From Euglena gracilis (lineage: Eukaryota > Euglenida > Euglenophyceae > Euglenales): a stretch of DNA of 64,000 nucleotides. The stretch's first letter is position 1. Each line of letters opens with the position of its first letter. The translations under genes were made by a program, and so were the position numbers. Location of the stretch: contig CP154955.1 of the NCBI GenBank assembly GCA_039621445.1, positions 58,807,564 to 58,871,563 on the forward strand, in the 5' to 3' direction. Below the pieces are notes generated by a model that saw only the letters and a program-made list of their open reading frames with translations, did no database searches and had not been told where the DNA came from. Of the stretch, positions 54,801-64,000 are shown piece after piece.

Positions 54801-57800
54801 AGGGATTGCAGCTGTCCAAATCTGGCTAGTGGGATTTGTAGCAGACCCCCCGGGGGGGGGTCTGCTAGCAGGGCTAGTCAGTGGGAAAATTTTTTCCAGT
54901 GGCCGGCGCGAAGCGCCAGAAATTTTTTGGGGACCCCCAAAATAGCCAAAAATGCCCGTTTTTGGCCATTTTTGGGAATTTTTGGAACAAAATCAGCCAA
55001 AAACCTATTAAAAACCTCATTTCCACCTTGGCGCGCAGCGCCGGAGGAATTTTTTTTCCAGTTGGGGGGACCCCCCCCCCCCCCCGGGGGGTCTAGCTAG
55101 TCCATTTTTTCCAGTGTCAAGCCGATTGGCTAGCCAGCACCCTCCCCCCCGGGTCCTTAAGCAAAAGCCTGGTTGCATTTTATTGTTGCAGGATGAATTA
55201 TTTGTCTAGGAAGAGCTGGCTGACCGCAACTGATGTGCATTTTTTCCCTCTGAGCTCTCAGTGGTTTTGGTTCTTTGCCATGTGTATTGCATTTTATCGT
55301 TGCAGGATGAATTACAGTAGGGGAACTAAATAGTGGGACACCTTAGAATTTTGTGGGCCATACCCAACCCCCAGCTCCAAAGCTTCTGCCAGCCCATGGG
55401 ATGTGTGCACATTGGCATGGCCCTGCCCCACGCAGCAGTGCCCCAGCCAGCTCTGCTGCAGCACGCTGTGCAAAATTCAGGCCAACCCTACGCAAGCAGG
55501 TCTTTTCCATTTTCTGACCCTTTTTGGGCTCCGAAGCAAACCCAGCCTCAGGTAAGGGACGAGGCGGCTCACACTGCAGTGAGTGGCATTGGACCCCAAC
55601 TTTGAACAATGCAAGTTAACAACAACCCCCGTCAACGTGGGCTGATGAGGCGATGGCCTCAACTTTTTGGACAAAAAGAGGCCAAAAGTTTTTTTTAGTT
55701 TCCTTAAGCCCCCCTGGATGGGCAATGGTCCATAGAGAATCAAAATTGACCCGATGTCGGCCTGTTCTCGCCGAAAAATGCCAGATTTATTTTCCCATTG
55801 CCTGTGGATTTTTGTGGAATGCGCTGGGACGAGGAAGGGGGTGACAGGGGGGTGACGGGAGGTTCCAAACGCTTGAATGGGCACAGAAAACAGCAGGATA
55901 AAATATCATGTAAGGATATTTTCTTCGCGTGCTTCCCAGCTGCTACATGTACGTCTCCCCGTTCAACTACGACAACATCGTCTCGGACCTCTTGGAATGG
56001 CTCCACTGGAGGGTCCGGCTGGCTCCACGGGTGGCTGTGTATTGCCCCGGCTGCCGTTGCTTGTTCAGCAGCCCCATCCACAAGCTTCTTAGCTGTGGGA
56101 AGAATATATGATCCAAACGCCCAAAATGCAATCGCTTGACCCGAACTGACTGTTTTTTTTCAGAGTGATTGACTGGTTTTTGCCCCCTCCCCACCCCCCC
56201 CCCCCAGGGGGGCCGAATGCACTGGGGAAAATGGGCCAGAATGATGGTAAATGGCCGGTTTTCCTGAGTGGCCAATCCCCCCGCCCTGGGGGGATTGACG
56301 GGTTTTTCGAAGAGTGGAGTGACCCCCCCCCCCGGGGAGGTCGGTCTAAAATTGTATGGCCCAAATTTTTTTATGTCAAACAAAATGAACTCTCAGTTTG
56401 GACAACACTGACCTTGTGTGTTTATGTGGTCCCTTCCAATTATGTCCCCAGCAGGTACTGAACAGAGGCCGGCCGCCACGCCATGCAAGCCAATATGGAC
56501 CTGGGCCGCCTCGAATGGGAGATCAAGGGGACCGCAGCCGCCTTCAATGCCACGGCGATGGTCTGTGGCGAAAATGCCACCGCCTGCCAGGTTTGTTTCC
56601 TCTTGGGCCATGAGTTGTCACCGCTGGTGGAAGAGAACACTGGATGATGCGTGTGCCTAACTCATAATTCCGTTCAATTAGACCGATTTGCCATTGGCCC
56701 GTGACGCATGCTGGCATCGTCAATGTTTAGAACAGTTTGGTAAATTTCCCACAACCTCCCAAATGGTACGATGTTGGGTGTCTGAATGGATTATACACAC
56801 ACACACACATATGTGTGTGTATAAAATTTTAACGTGTGTTTTATTTTTTTTGATTTTTGGGGTGGTTGTTTAGCATCGCCCTGCCCCAGAGGGAAATATG
56901 ATTGTGAGTATGGTGATCAGGCTTTTGCTTAAGGGATTGCAGTACCCCCCGGGGGGGGGGGCAGGGATGGATGGGAAGCCCTTCGGTATTGAGGTAGGTG
57001 GTAGGGGGGGGTCCCGACCCCCCCCCCCCTGGGGGGGTAAGGTGGTAGGGGGGGCTCCGGACCACCCCCCCCCCCTAGATGTTGGGAGGGGGGGTCCGGA
57101 CCCCCCCACCCCCCCCTCCTTGACAGGTGCCAAAAATAGCAGAAAATTTTCTTCCGGCGCTGCGCGCCGGAAAATGAGCAAAAAACACCCCTTTTGCTGA
57201 CTTTTGGCCATATTGCCCGTTTTTTGATGTGTTGGTGTTTTCCCCCAAAAACATGTTCAAAAAAATTCAAAAAATGAGCATTTTTGGATCGATTTTCAAA
57301 GAAAAATCAGGGGTTTTTGACCGATTTTGACCCAATTTCCGGCCCTTTGCCCGTCCATGAAATCGAAAAAATTTCGGCCCCCCCTCAGTTTCGAGGTAGG
57401 AGGGGGGGGTCCGACCCACCCCCCCCCCCCCGGTCGGGAGGGGGGGGGGCCGCCCCCCCCCCCCCCCCCCCCTCAAGGCTTCCCATCCATCCCTGGGGGG
57501 GGGGGCTGGAGCTAGTCCAAATTTGGCTAGTGGATTCCTAGCAGACCCCCCCCCCGGGGGTCTGCTAGCAGGGCTAGCTAGTGGAAAAATTTTTTCCAGT
57601 GGCCGGCGCGAAGGGCCGAAGTTTTTTTTTGGGACCCCCAAAAATGGCCAGAAATGGCCCGTTTTTGGCCATTTTTGGGAATTTTTGGAACAAAATCAGC
57701 CAAAAACCTGTTAAAAACCTCATTTTTCCAGTCCGGGGGACCCCCGGACACCCCACCCCACCCAGGGAGGGAGGGGGGTCTAGCTAGTCCACTTTTTCCA

Positions 57801-58429
57801 GTGTCTAGCCGATTGGCTAGCCAGTACCCCCCCCCCCGGGGGGGGGTAAGGCTTTTGCTTAAGCCTGATGGTGATGCTGTCCAACAACGACGACAATAAT
57901 AAGAACATACCCAGAAGTGATGTATGTGGAGATTTCAATTGGTGGGTGGCATTTTGCTGAAATGTCCCATGCCGAGGAGAGTGCAAGGTGGAGGGGTTTC
58001 TCAACCCTGCCCCCTTGGGAAGGTCCACAGCCAGGAGCTCCCAGGTGGGCTGCTGACCCATGGTTGCCAGCTCGGCAAAGCCAGGCTGGACCGAAATATT
58101 TTTTTCAGCGCAACACACCAAATCTTTTTTGAAAAGCGGTAAAAATGGCCAAGAGTTGAATGGCAGTTTTTTTTACGTTTATTTCCATAAGGACCGCCCC
58201 GGGGGGGGTTGTGCAAAGAGGGGCAGGGTGCATTGCTTGCTGTCCACTCCTCCCACAGTTTGCATTCCAGCTGGCGGCAGCGGATGAGGTTGTGCAGGTG
58301 TCTGGCCGAGTGAACTCTTGGGGCACCGTACGGCTGGCACTGATGGGAGATGCTGAGTGGTGGGAGGAGGTGTGCCCTGCCTCTCCCAAGCTTGTCCCCT
58401 GCAAAGATGACCCAGAAATGCATGGATGA
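51831..58429 (+). CDS. Multi-exon host gene, 3' part; function unknown
   Basis: Proposed exons: 51,831-52,004; 55,940-56,055; 56,466-56,590; 58,259-58,429 (ending TGA). Phases agree throughout. They encode a Leu-rich segment (TGLLPLLKRPKNLETRANF and TPEDVARFAPICGLL), then MYVSPFNYDNIVSDLLEWL with CPGC, then a helix with NATAMVCGENATACQ, then FAFQLAAADEVVQVSGRV and an acidic/Trp C-terminus. The 5' part was not found. The donor after 56,055 (GTTGCT) is weak. The 3.9 kb intron holds several snoRNA candidates and two family D transposons. I recognise no domain. Confidence 0.5.
52141..52214 (+). ncRNA. C/D-box snoRNA candidate, family C (copy 1)
   Basis: C-box-like GGATGAG at 52,147, TCTAGGAAGAGCTGG before D' CTGA, C'-like TGATGTG, then TTTTTCCCT before D box CTGA at 52,205-52,208. 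Confidence 0.45.
52532..52602 (+). ncRNA. C/D-box snoRNA candidate, family B (copy 4)
   Basis: C box ATGATGG at 52,538-52,544, the same CCAGAACAGCGACTG guide, D box CTGA at 52,593-52,596. It lies outside the tandem array in a different sequence context, which supports selection on this segment. Confidence 0.55.
52625..53060. repeat. Degenerate CTTTTGGC-type repeat
   Basis: TTTTGGCC and TGCTTTTGG words alternate over about 430 bp with no regular period. No coding signal. Confidence 0.6.
53205..53655. repeat. Transposon remnants with C/G tracts
   Basis: Family F-like internal sequence (53,205-53,470) is followed by a GACTGGTTT-type block ending GGGTCGGTAAAAA. No complete termini. Confidence 0.5.
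53699..53768 (+). ncRNA. C/D-box snoRNA candidate, family A (copy 5)
   Basis: C box ATGATGA at 53,705-53,711, then GGCTACACAATTG and D' CTGA, TTTCAAATCCTTG, D box CTGA at 53,757-53,760. Flanks and spacer differ from the array copies, yet boxes and guides are kept. Confidence 0.55.
54047..54120 (+). ncRNA. C/D-box snoRNA candidate, family C (copy 2)
   Basis: GGATGAA, TCTAGGAAGAGCTGG with D' CTGA, TGATGTG, D box CTGA at 54,110-54,113. A half copy (C' to D) follows at 54,124-54,150. Confidence 0.45.
54185..54258 (+). ncRNA. C/D-box snoRNA candidate, family C (copy 3)
   Basis: Same boxes and guides as copy 2; D box CTGA at 54,248-54,251. Confidence 0.45.
54292..54665. mobile_element. Family D hAT-like MITE, 8-bp TSD (one mismatch)
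   Basis: Termini are CAGGCTTCTG and the inverse ending AAGCCTG. Flanks are GTTGCATT and ATTGCATT. The interior has GGCGCGAAGCGCC and C-tract/G-tract pairs. It lies between snoRNA family C copies. Confidence 0.88.
54679..54752 (+). ncRNA. C/D-box snoRNA candidate, family C (copy 4)
   Basis: GGATGAA at 54,685, D' CTGA after GAAGAGCTGG, TGATGTG, D box CTGA at 54,743-54,746. Confidence 0.45.
54787..55171. mobile_element. Family D hAT-like MITE, 8-bp TSD
   Basis: Termini are CAGGCTTCTGCTTAAG and CTTAAGCAAAAGCCTG. TSD GTTGCATT lies at 54,779-54,786 and 55,172-55,179. It is closely similar to 54,292-54,665 at the equivalent place in a duplicated unit, so it was probably copied with that unit. Confidence 0.92.
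55185..55259 (+). ncRNA. C/D-box snoRNA candidate, family C (copy 5)
   Basis: GGATGAA at 55,191, D' CTGA, TGATGTG, D box CTGA at 55,250-55,253. A truncated sixth start lies near 55,305. Confidence 0.45.
55397..55551 (+). other. Exon candidate, out of phase with the neighbouring gene model
   Basis: CAG acceptor, open frame (MGCVHIGMALPHAAVPQPAL), and a good CAG-GTAAGG donor. Its end phase does not fit the exon at 55,940, so it may be an alternative exon or a coincidence. Confidence 0.35.
56150..56370. repeat. GACTGGTTT-type repeat with C/G tracts
   Basis: Same family as 37,190-37,395, ending GAGGTCGGTCTAAAATTG. Confidence 0.55.
56794..56822. repeat. Palindromic (CA)n/(TG)n microsatellite
   Basis: A run of CA repeats meets TG repeats at a central ATAT, giving a short perfect hairpin. 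Confidence 0.85.
56918..57867. mobile_element. Family D hAT-like MITE, 8-bp TSD, containing a nested element
   Basis: It begins CAGGCTTTTGCTTAAG and ends GCTTAAGCCTG. TSD ATGGTGAT lies at 56,910-56,917 and 57,868-57,875. Family A is inserted at 56,962-57,495. Confidence 0.9.
56962..57495. mobile_element. Family A hAT-like MITE nested in family D
   Basis: Termini are CAGGGATGGATGGGAAGCC and its inverse, 534 bp. Both flanks are runs of at least eight G, compatible with an 8-bp TSD in a G tract. It closely resembles 63,223-63,758. Confidence 0.9.
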
Positions 58430-58714
58430 CATTGCCAGATATCATTGACCCGCCACGAAGGCACCGTAAATTTTTGGGAGTCTAGACCAGTTCAGCCCAG
58501 CTGCAGCAGCACCTGTGCTGTTAGCCCTGCTAGCCAGCCCCTTCCAGCCGTTTGGAAAAGTGTTCAAAAGTGGCCAGAAATGGTGCTTTGGGTATGTTTT
58601 TTTGGTGTTGTCAGATGCTCTTTTTTCAAAATTTTGTTTTGCAGGTGATTTTTTAGGTGATTGACCGATTTCGGCCCAGCTCAGGTCCAGCCGGGGTCCA
58701 ACCCCCCCCCCCAG

Positions 58715-59878
58715 CTAAAGTGGAGTATGTGCCTGGCGTGCGCTTGATGGCCCGCTTGATGGCTGGCGCAGTAAACAAGGCCCGCCAGGCTCCGGCTACC
58801 TCCACGTGCACAGACAAAAAGGGATAGAGGCGAAAAACAGCACCAGGCCAGAAGAAGGGATAAATGGCACCAAAATAGCAGCCACAGTGCACACAGGGGG
58901 GGGGTTGGGTCAGCCAGCCCAAATTTCTCGCCCTAACCCAGCAACCCCTCCCCCCTCCTCCGTGTCGCAGACGAAGGGGCCATTCCTGTTCCTGCTGGCG
59001 CTGACGGTGCTGCTCCATGCCGACCGGCTGTCCCGCCGCTGCCTCCAGGGGGCGGCGGCTGCCTGCACCCTCTTCTGGGCTTTCCGCTTCTGGACGCTGG
59101 AGGCCAGGGCCGCCCTTTGCCGAGAGGGAGCCCTTCTGGGGCAAAGTGAACACTGCAAGCTGCTTTCCATGGTGGACGATGAAATTGGCACTAAAAGATT
59201 GATGCGTAAGAATTCTTGTTGCATGATCACAGCAGCATGCATGCTCATGATGGCAGTGACCCCCCAAATAACAATCCCGGTTTGTCATTTTTGATATTCG
59301 AAGTCAGGGACCGGGAGGGTTATCATTGGGCGAAGAAGTTGAGATTCGACCCCAAAACTCCTCAATTGTTCTAAAGGTCGGTTTTTTTAGAGTTTTCGGG
59401 GTTTTTTTATTAAAAAAGTGGATGGTTTTTTTGATATATTCTTCTTCAACCACCTTTGCAGCTTCATTTGGCATCCACTTTTGTGCTTTTACGGCTGTCG
59501 GATGGGGTGGTTTATTATTATTTGGGCTGCCGAAGTTGGTTCCAGGGTGTCTATTATTATCATGGGGGGGCATGACGGTGATGACAATTTGGCATTTTGT
59601 CGTTCGCTTTCGACATTTCGCTGAACGTTGGGTGACAAGGTTCAGCAAAATGACACCATCACATGTTTGCGCCCAAGGTTCTGGTCAGCCCTGCGGCTGA
59701 ACATTGTGCTCGCCGGCGCTCTGGGGTACATTGTGCATTTCCCCCTGGCCCGGCCCCGCCACCCCGGCCGCGCCCTGGTAGCCGTGGTGGTGTGGCTCGC
59801 CGTGAAGGAGGCCCTCACGCCATTCCAGCGGACCGCACTGCTGGCCACCTTGCTGGTCGTCTCCGCTGTGGTGTGTGG
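58715..59878 (+). CDS. Multi-pass membrane protein fragment (three exons)
   Basis: Proposed exons: 58,715-58,770 (KVEYVPGVRLMARLMAGA), 58,971-59,205 (or to 59,142), 59,689-59,878. Hydrophobic segments are PFLFLLALTVLL, AAAACTLFWAF, NIVLAGALGYIVHF, ALVAVVVWLAV and LLATLLVVSAVV, giving about five membrane spans with Arg-rich loops. Phases can be made to agree using the acceptor at 59,688. A start codon and the downstream end are not identified; 60,374 may continue it. No family is recognised. Confidence 0.5.
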
Positions 59879-59920
59879 GTGAGTGGGTGGGTGGGTGGGT
59901 GGGTGTGTGTGTCCGCGCGT
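59879..59920. repeat. (GGGT)n and (GT)n at intron start
   Basis: GTGAGT donor-like sequence runs directly into GGGT and GT repeats. Confidence 0.8.
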
Positions 59921-60053
59921 GTCAGATTTGTGTGTCCCTGAGGCTGCCTGACGTGTCTAAGACAGGGGATTTCTGAAGCTGCCCCCACCCCTTGAGTGCA
60001 GCAAATAACAAATATTTTCCCCCCGCTTTGACGACTTTCCTCATTTCCCCCCC

Positions 60054-60122
60054 ACCCCCATGATGGATGCATCCAGAACAGCGACTGCTGACACTAATGA
60101 TGCTTCCAGATCTGACATCTGA
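60054..60122 (+). ncRNA. C/D-box snoRNA candidate, family B (copy 5)
   Basis: C box ATGATGGA at 60,060, CCAGAACAGCGACTG before D' CTGA, ATGATG C'-like box, D box CTGA at 60,112-60,115. It is the most distant copy of this family, with the guide unchanged. Confidence 0.55.
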
Positions 60123-60140
60123 GATTGAGTGTAAATTGAG

Positions 60141-60200
60141 TTTAAATGATGACGATGAACACACAGCTTTACAATTGCCTGGTCTTGCTGTGAGCGGAGA
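60141..60200 (+). ncRNA. Degenerate family A snoRNA-like sequence (copy 6)
   Basis: ATGATGA at 60,146 and ACACAGCTTTACAATTGC follow family B as in the tandem array, but both CTGA boxes are altered. Probably non-functional. Confidence 0.3.
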
Positions 60201-60373
60201 CTTTTAATTTGATTTTGATTTGGCTTTTGAATTTGACTTGTTTTTTTTTTGACGTCTGGTCCCTTGCAAGCATGAAATGACTGGGTGTGAATGGCTTTGA
60301 GGCCCAGTGCTGAAAACTGCTTCCTCCGGGGATCCGCATGCAAGTCCCTCATTTTCCCCCACCTCCCTCACCA

Positions 60374-60792
60374 GCGCCGGACGTACAAGCTGGTGCTGAC
60401 TGGCCTCGCCACGACCCCCGGCACCGCATTCTTCAAGCCGCTGTCCAACCAGAGATTTTTTTTTTCAAGTTTGGCAACACAGAGGGGGCATACAACCTAA
60501 AATTTTTCCGGGCCCCCTCAGTTTCAAGGTGGGTGGCGAAGGGAACTGCCCCTCTCTCAAGGCTTCCCATCTATCTCTGGTGCCCCCCTGGGGGGGAGTT
60601 GGCTGGTCAGACCGAGTTGGAACCCCGCCAGGGGGTGGGTTTTGTTTTGTTTTCGGCGCATAACACCGAAAAAAAATGTGGACTCCAACTTGGTCTCGTC
60701 CACCTGGGGCCAAGAATTCCTCTGGATCCAACCTGTTCCCCGCGGTCACGTACGGCCGGGACACCTTCTTCTGCGCCGACGGCGCTTCCCCC
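60374..60792 (+). other. Two exon candidates
   Basis: A frame beginning after CTCACCAG near 60,374 reads RRTYKLVLTGLATTPGTAFF. A second near 60,705-60,792 reads NLFPAVTYGRDTFFCADGA and meets a GT donor. The junction between them is unresolved. They may continue the membrane protein gene. Confidence 0.35.
60480..60590. mobile_element. Family A remnant, right end
   Basis: CCCCTCAGTTTCAAGGTGGG and CAAGGCTTCCCATC match the right part of family A, with changes. Confidence 0.6.
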
Positions 60793-60934
60793 GAGGTCCC
60801 CCCTCATTCCCAGAGGCGTGGGAACCATTTTGCACTGGCCGAACCAGCAGAATGCCCTTCCGTGTGTCGAAATTTGGGAAAATGCGTCTCCAAATTAGAC
60901 TGAAATTGGAATTTCCCTGGTCCGGAATGTGGGT

Positions 60935-61335
60935 TGTCGGTATTGAGGTAGGTGAAAGGGGGGGTCCGGACGATCCCCCCCCCCCCCGATGTTGGGAGGG
61001 GTGTCTGGACCCTCTACCCAAAAGAGCAAACATTTTCTTCCGGCGCTGTGCGAACAGAAATGCTTTTTTTCTCATTTTTGAGCACATTGCCCATTGTTTT
61101 TTTGATTTTTTGGTGTTCTCCACATAAAAACATGTTCAAATTTTGAGCTATAACAAATAATGAGCATTTTTGCATACATTTTTATTTCCAACAATTTTGG
61201 CTTGGTCTCTGGGCCCTTGCAGGTCCGCAAAACTAAAAGTTTTCCACCCATGTCAGTTTCGCGGTGGGAGGGGGGTCCGACCCCCCCCCCTCCATGTCCA
61301 GCATGTCCAGGAGGGAGGTCTGACCCCTCAAAAAT
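60935..61335. mobile_element. Family A remnant, diverged
   Basis: It follows family A from GGTATTGAGGTAGG through the AATGAGCATTTTTG and CAGTTTCGCGGTGGGAGG segments. Many substitutions; no termini or TSD. Confidence 0.65.
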
Positions 61336-61681
61336 TCCTAGATATCCTTGCCTCCGGGGTGTTAAACAAGTCAGGTTTGTTTTTGCATGGGAGGGCACCC
61401 CCCCCCTTCCCCTCCCCCCCCCCTTCAGACAGAGGGGGTGGTCCAAGGCTCCGGGAACCCAAAACAATTTCCCAGCGTCGAGCCAAGAAAAACAGGAAAA
61501 TTCTGTTGTATGTTTTGGCCGATTCTTTCAAAGAATGTGTGCAACAACGAGATTTTTGGGGGTTTTTTTTTCAAGTGCCCGAAATTGTTCCGGGCGGTTT
61601 TGGGCCAGAAATTTTTTTGCTGCACAACGGGGGGGGAGGTCCAGAACACCCCCCCCCCCGCTGATTTAGTTCCCTGCCCGC

Positions 61682-61796
61682 CAGGGTTTGATATAAGGAG
61701 GGCGTACATGGTTTAGGTGGGGGGGGTGTCCCCCCCACCCCTCCTGGCCCGCAGGGGGGGTCCGGACCCCCCCACCTGTCCTTATATCGAACCCTG
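61682..61796. mobile_element. Family C hAT-like MITE, 8-bp TSD
   Basis: Termini are CAGGGTTTGATATAAGGA and TCCTTATATCGAACCCTG. TSD CTGCCCGC lies at 61,674-61,681 and 61,797-61,804. Only 115 bp, consisting of the termini and two C/G-tract hairpins. Confidence 0.93.
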
Positions 61797-61964
61797 CTGC
61801 CCGCCCTGGGGAGGGCAGGGTTTTATGGGAAGCTCCGCAGACATGAGGCAGGGCAGGGGGCACCCCCCCTGGTAAGGTGGTGGGGGGGTCCCCCTACCCC
61901 CCTCCCTCCCCTCCTCCTCTGCGGGCCAAAAAAAAACATCCACCATTTCTCGCCAGGTGTGTAT

Positions 61965-62003
61965 TTTCATGTTGACCCTCTAGAGGCTCAACATGAAATT
62001 TTG
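61965..62003. repeat. Inverted repeat with 13-bp arms
   Basis: Arms ATTTTCATGTTGA and TCAACATGAAATT flank a centre containing TCTAGA. Function unknown. Confidence 0.75.
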
Positions 62004-62125
62004 GTGAAACGGCCGAAAAAAAGGCCATAACTAGGGCTAGGCGGGGAGTTGCGGGGAAATCAAAAATGTTGTTAGACCCAGAATGCGTGCTTGCTCAGAG
62101 CTTGCAAGGTGCATTTGTCTTCCAG

Positions 62126-62460
62126 GTTGCTGCACTCCGGGAAAAGAGCTTCAACGCCCTTTCCCAGTCTTGGACCCAAAAGTTCGGGAAGTCATATGCC
62201 TTTGCCGACAAGCTGGCTAAGGTTTGCCCCCGCTTCTGTTTTTTTTGTCTGTTTTTGTGTTGGGATTTTGTATTGGTTTGCTGATTGCAATTTCGAATTT
62301 CAAAATTTCTAGGTGGTGAACCCACCCCTCTGCCCCCCCCCCCGGACACAAATTGAGAGTCATTCGGCTTTATTCTTATTTTTTGCCACAGGGGTTCTCA
62401 GACCTTCGGTTTGCCAACTCGAACCGCGTGTTCCCGCCATTCAACGAGCTTCTCAGCGCG
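62126..62460 (+). CDS. Two phase-0 exons of an unrecognised host gene
   Basis: Exons 62,126-62,221 and 62,392-62,460 both start after CAG, end before GT and are in phase 0. Together they read VAALREKSFNALSQSWTQKF and on through FADKLAK to GFSDLRFANSNRVFPPFNEL. The composition is clearly protein-like. No family is recognised and the flanking exons are not found in this window. Confidence 0.5.
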
Positions 62461-63131
62461 GTGTGTTTGCCTACCTATTCCAACGTGGCTGGTTTTTTTT
62501 ACAAAAAAAATGTCTGAAACCACCCCTCAGAAACAAGAGGCTTGAAAAAAGAATAGTAGGAATGATGGGCTTCGGAATGATGGGTTTTTTGTGGAAGAAA
62601 TAGACCACTGACGAAGAAAACACACAAGAAGCACCGTGGCGGTTTTCCCCACATCTCTTTCCACTTTTTGACTTTGGAGTGCGCTAATTCTTGTAATCTA
62701 AAAGTATGTGAATCTCCAATTCTGGCATTAATTGTCGTCACATAAATGGTATTTAAAGACAAAATAAATTGACAAAACAGGGGTGGGAACAGGCTTTTTT
62801 TGCAAAGACTGAATCTGTGGCCCGACCCCCTCCAAGGGTTGGCGGATTGGGCCCGTAGATTCACTTGACACCTGTGGGGGTGCCAGAGAATTTCGGGGAA
62901 TGGCTTCAGACGGCTCGACCTTTGGGGACCACTGGATCCTGTACTGTTTTGGTGGGTGGCGTCCCCAGAGTCTTGAAAAACCAACCTGGTGCCGACATCC
63001 TGGGTCCTGAGAAAAAAAAATATCCCCTCCCACCAGGGTGGTTCAGAAGCTTCTCAGCTGAAAACTGGTTGGCACGGAGGTTTGAGGGGTTTGGGGAACC
63101 CACTTTTGGTGTCACTGATAGATATCCAGAA
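62461..63131. other. No feature recognised
   Basis: Presumed intron or intergenic DNA. Short ORFs lack splice support and I see no repeat ends. Confidence 0.4.
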
Positions 63132-63938
63132 CAGGCTTCTTTTTAAGTCACCTGACCCCCCCCCCCCGAGGGGGGAGGGGGGTGGGTGGGTCCGGGCCGG
63201 ACCCCCCCCAGGGGGGTGGTCCCAGGGATGGATGGGAAGCCCTTCGGTATTGAGGTAGGTGGTAGGGGGGGGTCCCGACCACCCCCCCCCCCTGGGGGGG
63301 TAAGGTGGTAGGGGGGGGTCCGGACCACCCCCCCCCCCTAGACGTTGGGAGGGGGGGTCCGGACCCCTCCCCCCCCCCCTCCTTGACAGGTGCCAAAAAT
63401 AGCAGAAAATTTTCTTCCGGCGCTGCGCGCCGGAAAATGAGCAAAAAACACCCCTTTTGCTCACTTTTGGCCATATTGCCCATTTTTTGATGTGTTGGTG
63501 TTTTCCCCCAAAAACATGTTCAAAAAAATTCAAAAAATGAGCATTTTTGGATCGATTTTCAAAGAAAAATCAGGGGTTTTTGACCGATTCCAACCCAATT
63601 TCCGGCCCTTTGCCCGTCCATGAAATCGAAAAAATTTCGGCCCCCCCTCAGTTTCGAGGTAGGAGGGGGGGGTCCGCCCCCCCCCCCCCCCCCCCTCCGT
63701 GTCGGGAGGGGGGGGTCCGACCCACCCCCCCCCCCTCAAGGCTTCCCATCCATCCCTGGGTGGTCCTGCGCCAGAGGCGCTGGGTATACCTTTTCGGCAC
63801 GAAGCGCCGAAAATTTTTGAAAATTGCCGTTAACGGGCCCGATTTTGGGGGGGTCCCCGCCCCACCCCCCGGGGGGGTCCCGCGCCACCCTGGGTGGGTG
63901 GGGGGACCCCCCCCCCGGGGGTCTTAAAAAGAAGCCTG
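63132..63938. mobile_element. Family B hAT-like MITE, 8-bp TSD, containing a nested element
   Basis: It begins CAGGCTTCTTTTTAAG and ends CTTAAAAAGAAGCCTG. TSD ATCCAGAA lies at 63,124-63,131 and 63,939-63,946. The interior is reversed relative to 41,982-42,267. Family A is inserted at 63,223-63,758. Confidence 0.94.
63223..63758. mobile_element. Family A hAT-like MITE nested in family B, 8-bp TSD
   Basis: Termini are CAGGGATGGATGGGAAGCC and its inverse. TSD GGTGGTCC lies at 63,215-63,222 and 63,759-63,766. Confidence 0.94.
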
Positions 63939-64000
63939 ATCCAGAAGTATTTGGTGCTTCGCGACAAAAGAAGAAGGAAGGCCTTTTTGAAGGGGGAGAG

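Overview
This is nuclear DNA from a eukaryote with a repeat-packed genome, most likely a protist or alga, although I cannot name the lineage. The evidence is LTR and DIRS-type retrotransposons, GT-AG introns as short as 44 and 50 bp, candidate intron-encoded C/D snoRNAs, and many small DNA transposons with target-site duplications (TSDs). An element primer-binding site matches an initiator tRNA-Met ending CTGCTACCA.

Bases 1-34,000 are a nested retrotransposon graveyard, nearly all coding on the minus strand. The centrepiece is a 16.7 kb Ty3/gypsy-type element (11,482-28,154) with 317-bp LTRs, a GTTGA TSD, a polypurine tract, a tandem array of primer-binding sites, gag, pol with a C-terminal chromodomain, and a 1,890-codon third ORF in the env position. 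A second copy (1-9,976) has an intact 1,693-codon pol but a broken third ORF, and its 5' end is lost. The two copies carry complementary defects. The full element is inserted in a DIRS/Ngaro-like element (9,977-11,481, resuming at 28,155). More fragments of both types lie at 29,436-30,600 and 32,136-33,850.

Bases 35,000-64,000 hold host genes whose introns are inflated by transposons. The clearest gene is a plus-strand, eight-exon type II membrane glycosyltransferase-like gene (35,112-44,467, about 429 aa, phase-consistent junctions). Downstream are phase-consistent exon sets for three further fragments: 51,831-58,429, 58,715-59,878 (multi-pass membrane protein) and 62,126-62,460. Three families of C/D-box snoRNA-like sequences (A, B and C) recur at 46.8-60.2 kb, partly in a tandem array of about 697 bp.

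This half contains at least eight families of non-autonomous DNA transposon. I delimited many copies exactly by terminal inverted repeats and, in most, 8-bp TSDs, which is hAT-like. Several are nested two deep. Most carry C-tract/G-tract hairpins and a GCGC hairpin whatever their termini. A separate foldback family (two copies near 36-37 kb) shows co-ordinated change at four internal repeats.

All calls come from reading the sequence by eye. Exon boundaries, element ages and family assignments are inferences without database support.
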